DNA from: Acidobacteriota bacterium
Lineage (GTDB): Bacteria; Acidobacteriota; Terriglobia; Acidiferrales; UBA7541
NCBI GenBank assembly: GCA_003152355.1
Contig: PMAA01000253.1
Coordinates: 17,939 to 65,485 of the forward strand
Direction of reading: 5' to 3'
DNA: 47,547 bases
Shown: piece by piece, positions 43,196 through 47,547 of the stretch
How positions within the stretch are numbered: the stretch's first letter is position 1
How the letters are laid out: the number at the start of each line of letters is the position of its first letter
Position numbers and translations under genes: made by a program
The notes under the pieces: generated by a model
The model's database searches: none
What the model was told of the DNA's origin: nothing
Seen by the model: only the letters and a program-made list of their open reading frames with translations

Positions 43196-43801
43196 TCAAA
43201 TTTGAAGTCTCTTGGGTCCGCTGACGAAAATATTGCCGCGCTCATAAAAGCGCAAGACGAGATGCGCGTCGCGCGTGATGCCGATGCGGATGCTTTCGCC
43301 GATCGCGCCCCTTTTGCGGACCGCGGAGCCAAGCCACAGCGCACCGGGCGCGCAAAGATCCACCCCATCGACACGCTTGTCAATGCGAAATGCGGAAGCC
43401 AAGCGGCCGGGTCCGCGCGTGAGATCAAGCAAGCGGACGGTGCGGCGATGACGGCGCATCAATTCAATCCCTTCGATCGGCTCGACCGCGCGCAGAAGCA
43501 CTCCAGCGCCCACGCCGGGCTCCTCGCCGGAAACATTCATCATGAACGAAGAGCCGTAAATGAAATAAACGTACGCGTGACCGTGCTCGAGAAAAAGCGC
43601 GCGATTGCGGGGCGTCTGGCCGCGGAAGGCGTGGCAGGCCGCGTCGCCCGGAAGATAGGCTTCGGTTTCGACGATGCGCCCGCTCAAGCGCCCGGCGGGG
43701 AGATCGCGAACGAGAGTTTTGCCAATCAGGTAGCGTGCGAGCTTGACGGTATTTACAGGCAACTCGTCACGCCGCAAGGGCCGAATTTTGCGATTCGCCA
43801 T
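43196..43801 (-). CDS. 3-methyladenine DNA glycosylase (AAG/MPG family)
   Basis: The 201-residue protein matches the AAG family. LPVNTVKLARYLIGKTLVRD begins it, GRIVETEAYLPGDAACHAFR contains the catalytic Glu in ETEAY, TPRNRALFLEHGHAYVYFIY holds the intercalating Tyr region, and RGPGRLASAFRID is the product-binding segment. It excises alkylated and deaminated purines from DNA to start base-excision repair in the cytoplasm. No Shine-Dalgarno is seen before the ATG at 43801, and a start at 43843 adding 14 residues is possible. It is followed after 97 bp by nucleoside hydrolase NH4, another N-glycosidase, though a functional link is not implied. Confidence 0.92.
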   Translation of the reverse strand: MANRKIRPLRRDELPVNTVKLARYLIGKTLVRDLPAGRLSGRIVETEAYLPGDAACHAFRGQTPRNRALFLEHGHAYVYFIYGSSFMMNVSGEEPGVGAGVLLRAVEPIEGIELMRRHRRTVRLLDLTRGPGRLASAFRIDKRVDGVDLCAPGALWLGSAVRKRGAIGESIRIGITRDAHLVLRFYERGNIFVSGPKRLQI

Positions 43802-44048
43802 TTGTTGTTTTTTTAAGAGCCGCGCCCACGACCGCGGGGGCAAACCATTCTAATCGCGCAGGCGCTCGCGCTCTAGTCGATCCTTGAGTGTGCAAATTGA
43901 AAATGACCGCGGGACAATTTCCCAACGATCGAATTCATCCCGCACTTTCCTGTTTGCCCGGGTTCGACTATGCTGGCGTCCGCAATCACACAGTACCCGG
44001 ACGCCCGTAAGCCGGGCTTCGCGCCGGGAAAATATCCTGGGGGTATCG

Positions 44049-45992
44049 GTGGATGAAAAGAGACGCGATCACGAACTCGGAATGCACCGCGCGATCTCGC
44101 GCCGCGATTTTCTAAACGGATTTGGCATTGCTGTCGGAGGTTCGCTCGCTTTTCCGCACCACGCCTGGCTCGACGCATTCGGCCAGCCTCAGTCACCATT
44201 CGCGCCTGAAAAAGATCCCAAGTATTATCCGCCGACGCGCACCGGCATGCGCGGGGACCACGATGGCTCCTGGGAAGTGGCGCACTCTATGCGCGACGGT
44301 CAGCACTGGAGCAACGCCACGCCCGACAACGAAAAGTACGACTTGATCGTCGTCGGCGGAGGAATCAGCGGGCTTGCCGCTGCTTATTTTTACCGGAAAG
44401 CCGCAGGCCCGAAGTCGCGCGTGCTAATCATCGAGAATCACGACGATTTTGGCGGCCACGCGAAACGGAACGAATTCGAGGCGAACGGGCGAATACTGCT
44501 TGGCTACGGCGGCACGCAATCCATTGCCGGGCCAAAGCATTACAGTGCCGAAGCCATGGGACTACTTCGCGATCTTGGCATCGACGTGGATGGCTTCAAC
44601 CAATACTACGACCGCAAGTTTTTCTCCTCGCGCGGAATGAGCCGCGGAATGTTCTTTGCAAAGGAACGATTCGGAGCGGACCAGCTTGCGACGGGGCTGG
44701 GTACGCTCCCGTGGCCGGAATTTCTTGCCAACACACCGCTTTCCAAAGACGCCCAGAACGACATCGTGCGGCTCCGAAGCGAGAAAGTGGACTACCTGCC
44801 GTCGCTCAATCGCGAACAGAAGAAAGAGCACCTCGCGCGAACGAGCTATAAGGATTTTCTACTGAACGATGTGAAGGTCCATCCAGACGTGATTCCGTTT
44901 TTTCAGGAATCCACGTACGGGCTGTACGGCGTTGGAATCGAGGCAGTCCCAGCGGGCGATCTAGCGGGGCTCGGGGAGCCTGGATTCGCAGGCATGGATC
45001 TTTCTGGCCCGCCGGGGCCGGGTTTGGGCGACGAAGTCACGCTGCAGGATGTTACCGCGCCTTACATTTATCATTTTCCCGACGGCAACGCCTCGATCGC
45101 GCGATCGCTCGTTCGGTCGTTAATCCCTGGCGCCGCGCCGGGACACACGATGGAAGATGTCGTCCTCGCGCGGATGGACTATTCAAAGCTCGACGATCCC
45201 GGCTCGCCGGTGCGCATACGTCTGAATTCGACGGCGGTGCGCGCGCGTAACATGGGCGGCATTCCCGGCGAACCGTTTCCGGGGAGCGACGTGGAAGTCA
45301 CGTACGTGCGCGGCGGAGTGGCGCGATCGGTGCGCGCAAAGCATTGCGTACTGGCGTGCTGGAACATGGTGGTCCCGTACCTCTGCCCCGAGCTTCCAGA
45401 AACGCAGAAGGATGCGCTCGAGTACGGCGTGAAAGTGCCGCTCGTTTACACGAATGTCTTGATTCGGAACTGGACTTCGTTCGAGAAACTGAAAGTGAGC
45501 ACGATTGACTGCCGCGGAAGTTTTTACAACGAGGTCGCGCTCGATTTTCCGGTAAGCATGGGCGGATATCAGTATCCCGCGAATCCGGAAGAAGCGTGCC
45601 TGATACACATGGATTACATACCGTGCAAGCCGGGACTTCCAGCGCGCGAGCAACAGACGGCCGGAAGAGAACTGCTGTATAGGACGACGTTTGAGACGTT
45701 CGAGCGCAATCTGCGCGATCAGCTCGGAAGAGTGCTTTCTGGCGGAGGCTTCGATCCGGCGCGGGACATCGAGGCCATCACGGTAAATCGCTGGCCGCAT
45801 GGCTACGCATACGAATACAACTCGCTCTACGATCCGGATTTCACCGAGGACCAGCAGCCGTGCGTGATTGGGCGCCAACCGTACGGGGAGATTCACATCG
45901 CGAATTCCGATGCCGAAGCCTACGCCTACACGAACGCGGCCATCGATCAGGCCTACCGCGCAGTAAAGGAAATAACAGCGAAGCGCGCCTGA
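44049..45992 (+). CDS. Tat-exported FAD oxidoreductase, spermidine-dehydrogenase-like
   Basis: A GTG at 44049 preceded by GGGGG (five-base spacing) gives 647 residues; the frame is open upstream to 43884 but without a ribosome site. The N-terminus [20 protein letters not shown] is a twin-arginine signal (Arg18-Arg19) and resembles Pseudomonas spermidine dehydrogenase. The FAD-binding [18 protein letters not shown] begins at ~102, then [19 protein letters not shown]. The C-terminal region has [17 protein letters not shown] and ends in a helical stretch. The enzyme would oxidise a polyamine or related amine in the periplasm and pass electrons to a quinone or cytochrome. The family is clear; the substrate is inferred. 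A hairpin overlaps its stop codon. Confidence 0.85.
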   Translation: MDEKRRDHELGMHRAISRRDFLNGFGIAVGGSLAFPHHAWLDAFGQPQSPFAPEKDPKYYPPTRTGMRGDHDGSWEVAHSMRDGQHWSNATPDNEKYDLIVVGGGISGLAAAYFYRKAAGPKSRVLIIENHDDFGGHAKRNEFEANGRILLGYGGTQSIAGPKHYSAEAMGLLRDLGIDVDGFNQYYDRKFFSSRGMSRGMFFAKERFGADQLATGLGTLPWPEFLANTPLSKDAQNDIVRLRSEKVDYLPSLNREQKKEHLARTSYKDFLLNDVKVHPDVIPFFQESTYGLYGVGIEAVPAGDLAGLGEPGFAGMDLSGPPGPGLGDEVTLQDVTAPYIYHFPDGNASIARSLVRSLIPGAAPGHTMEDVVLARMDYSKLDDPGSPVRIRLNSTAVRARNMGGIPGEPFPGSDVEVTYVRGGVARSVRAKHCVLACWNMVVPYLCPELPETQKDALEYGVKVPLVYTNVLIRNWTSFEKLKVSTIDCRGSFYNEVALDFPVSMGGYQYPANPEEACLIHMDYIPCKPGLPAREQQTAGRELLYRTTFETFERNLRDQLGRVLSGGGFDPARDIEAITVNRWPHGYAYEYNSLYDPDFTEDQQPCVIGRQPYGEIHIANSDAEAYAYTNAAIDQAYRAVKEITAKRA

Positions 45993-46017
45993 GGATCGTA
46001 ATCCTCGGCGCGCTTTC
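45982..46017 (+). terminator. Intrinsic terminator overlapping the stop codon
   Basis: AGCGCGCC-T-GAGGAT-CGTA-ATCCTC-GGCGCGCT is a 14-bp stem with one bulged T, a tetraloop and a following TT. The TGA stop (45990-45992) lies in its 5' arm. It may also serve the convergent barrel gene on the other strand. Confidence 0.7.
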
Positions 46018-46070
46018 CACTCAGCTTACGCTTCGCTTGATTTGGCGGCTCAATCCAACGTCGCGCTTCG

Positions 46071-46709
46071 TCAGAAGTGGATAATCAAGCCGGCGACAAA
46101 GTTGCCGCGGCTGATGTAATTCCGCTGATTCGCAACGAAGCAATTTCCGAACGGGTCGCAATATGTCGCCGGCGTCGAATTGGCGTAGGTCGGCATATAG
46201 CGCAAGTCGCCGCGGAAGCCAAAGTGACGCGTAAAGTAATATTTCACGCCGCCGCCGACGCTGTAGGAGAACTCCGTGTCGCTCGGATTGCCTCCGGAAT
46301 TCGAATCGTGCGTAAAGCCAAGACCGCCCGCGATGTAGGGACGTAGCTTCTGTTCCGGGTTCCGGAAGGACCAGGCCAGTCCAAAATTGACCTGATCAAT
46401 ATTGGAGTTGTACGCGTTCGTATAAATTCCCGTCGCCGTATTGTGCTCGTCAAAGGAACTGATATTGCGATTCCACATGCCCTCGACTTGGAAGCTGTCC
46501 GTGAGCGACCAATCGACGAACGTGCCGAAACTCACACCTTGATCAACCCGGAAGGAATCCACGGTGGCTGAATTTTGAACGGGAAAGTTGCCGCTGGTTT
46601 CCCAGCCCACGAATGGCGTGACTTCCCATTTTCCAGCGCCGGTCTGTGCGTGAACCACCGGTGTGAAGAGGGCGAAAGCTAGAACGAGCCAGGCATATCT
46701 AAATCTCAT
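46071..46709 (-). CDS. Outer-membrane beta-barrel protein (OmpW/opacity-like)
   Basis: The ATG at 46709 has GGAGG four bases upstream; 212 residues. A signal peptide (YAWLVLAFALFTPVVHAQ) is followed by alternating hydrophobic beta-strands, each ending in aromatic residues (KWEVTPFVGWETSG, FGTFVDWSLTDSFQVEGMW, YIAGGLGFTHDS, EFSYSVGGGVKYYFTRHFGF). The C-terminal residue is Phe (GLIIHF), as expected for barrel insertion. About eight strands are predicted, as in OmpW and opacity-type porins. Two Cys (ATYCDPFGNCF) near the end could bridge an external loop. It converges with the spermidine-dehydrogenase-like gene across the terminator. The cargo, if any, is unknown. Confidence 0.82.
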   Translation of the reverse strand: MRFRYAWLVLAFALFTPVVHAQTGAGKWEVTPFVGWETSGNFPVQNSATVDSFRVDQGVSFGTFVDWSLTDSFQVEGMWNRNISSFDEHNTATGIYTNAYNSNIDQVNFGLAWSFRNPEQKLRPYIAGGLGFTHDSNSGGNPSDTEFSYSVGGGVKYYFTRHFGFRGDLRYMPTYANSTPATYCDPFGNCFVANQRNYISRGNFVAGLIIHF

Positions 46710-46751
46710 GATTCCTCCAAAGGAACTGCCGTTTTGTGGTTGATCCGCCAA

Positions 46752-47468
46752 GCTAGTGAGATGCGTGTTGGGACAAAGTGGTTTCGTCGCAGATCTGGCG
46801 CATTCGGTTTGTCTGCAGATAGTTGAAGGGCAGAAACATGTGAACTCCAGCGCATGAGTAGAGGGATCTGGGGGTCCCCGTTCTAGCGCCCCCGCAGCCG
46901 GTTGAGAAGAGAACTCTTCCCGTGCAACTTTATGCGAACCGCGAAGATGCGCCGCCCAGACCCCTCCACGTTGGTCAAACCCTTACTGCGGCAAAAAGTT
47001 GCCTGGGGCGGAGCCCGAGCTTCAGTTTGTCAGGCCGCAAGATCGCTTGCGACGTTACCTCCTTGTTTTCAGTCTCTTGGGGCTTTAACACAGTTTTAAC
47101 AATTCGGTAATGTGGCTTTGACCCGCGACCGTTAGCTTGGCTGCGCCCGAGGTTGTGTTTGTATACCTCGCACTGCCTGAATGCTCTTACAGCGGGACGC
47201 TTAAAAGCACTTATGAACCCACACAGCGCGGGTCGATTTTCTTGCGTTCGAGTGAATCTTCCGTGAGGCGGCGTACATCGAAGTCTCCATGTCGGTCAGT
47301 GTCCACCCCCGGAATTTCATGGCGCTTCGATACGCGTCCAGTTGGCCGATATCCCATTTTTCGCGCTGTAGATTTTAATTCTCGCGAAGTGTTCCGGCAG
47401 CCACGCGTGCGGCGTGGCAACTCGGGACGATACCCATCAAATTGAACTCGATTTCAAGGAGGAATTGC
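46752..47468. other. 717-bp stretch without a recognised gene
   Basis: Short frames here have no ribosome sites or domain patterns. Small inverted repeats occur (GAAGAG-AA-CTCTTC near 46909-46922), and the region just before 47469 is the leader of the next gene. I see no riboswitch I could name. Confidence 0.5.
47456..47462 (+). promoter_or_regulatory. Ribosome binding site of the right-edge gene
   Basis: AAGGAGG lies six bases before the ATG at 47469 and is a near-perfect Shine-Dalgarno; it fixes the start of the truncated gene. Confidence 0.75.
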
Positions 47469-47547
47469 ATGCGAGTGTTTGTGACTTATTTGCTCGCTCT
47501 CGGCCTGGCAACCAGCCCGGCGATGGCAGGCGACGATACGAAAAAGG
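47469..47547 (+). CDS. N-terminus of a secreted protein, cut by the window edge
   Basis: Only 26 codons are inside the window. The residues MRVFVTYLLALGLATSPAMA followed by GDDTKK form a complete signal peptide with a likely AMA cleavage site. The AAGGAGG ribosome site directly upstream makes translation very likely. The mature function cannot be told. Confidence 0.7.
   Translation, partial: MRVFVTYLLALGLATSPAMAGDDTKK

Noticed and set aside
46950-47060. Possible riboswitch or structured RNA
   Set aside because: Some G/C-rich complementarity exists, but no known riboswitch core sequence could be matched by eye.
47137-47445. A 102-residue plus-strand frame
   Set aside because: No ribosome site and a Ser/Arg-rich sequence without domain character; it lies in the leader of the secreted gene starting at 47469.

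Overview
The window looks like a chromosomal segment of an Acidobacteriota bacterium. This rests on family content rather than a search: a PadR regulator paired with a duplicated-orphan (ADOP-type) MacB/FtsX permease, an Oar-type TonB-dependent receptor with an N-terminal carboxypeptidase-regulatory domain, an FG-GAP/ASPIC-UnbV protein, a Ser/Thr kinase fused to TPRs, a CHAT-TPR protein, and two families of dispersed palindromic repeats. No rRNA, tRNA, CRISPR array, transposase or phage structural gene was recognised.

Layout. (1) 1-1580: a membrane-anchored multihaem cytochrome c, cut by the left edge. (2) 1709-13597: a nucleoside-utilisation locus. In the minus direction from a promoter near 13.58 kb it encodes an exported nucleoside hydrolase (NH3), a TonB-dependent receptor, a Tat-signal-bearing member of the queuosine-salvage family (Qng1/DUF2419) and a second exported nucleoside hydrolase (NH2). 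After an oppositely oriented TPR gene come a third exported nucleoside hydrolase (NH1), a PfkB (ribokinase-like) sugar kinase and a GRP-family sugar permease. (3) 14.0-21.4 kb: mixed single genes, including the ASPIC protein, a small zinc-ribbon protein, a secreted small protein, a TIGR00027-type methyltransferase, a CDF-like protein with an altered metal site, a zinc/HTH-like protein, a VOC protein and a secreted protein. (4) 21.7-25.3 kb: PadR, ADOP permease and RDD protein. (5) 25.5-34.3 kb: a secreted CHAT-TPR protein with a 31-residue peptide gene upstream, a Ser/Thr kinase with extracytoplasmic TPRs, and a stress-domain/STAS fusion. (6) 34.3-41.8 kb: an RDD/SpoIIM/DUF58/MoxR/DUF4350/DUF4129 membrane-associated cluster. 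(7) 41.9-47.5 kb: a fourth exported nucleoside hydrolase (NH4, Tat), a 3-methyladenine DNA glycosylase, a Tat-exported spermidine-dehydrogenase-like flavoprotein, an outer-membrane barrel protein and the start of a secreted protein.

How the genes may work together. The most coherent system is the nucleoside locus. Its receptor would take nucleosides (possibly queuosine) across the outer membrane. Three or four periplasmic glycosidases would then split them into base and ribose, the permease would import the ribose, and the PfkB kinase would phosphorylate it. Nucleoside hydrolases and Qng1 are normally described as cytoplasmic enzymes, so a set in which all carry export signals, beside a TonB receptor and a sugar kinase, resembles a polysaccharide-utilisation locus rebuilt for nucleosides. 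NH1 and NH2 also share an expanded, altered metal-binding loop that separates them from the canonical NH3 and NH4. Substrates and the operon arrangement are inferred from the sequence, not shown.
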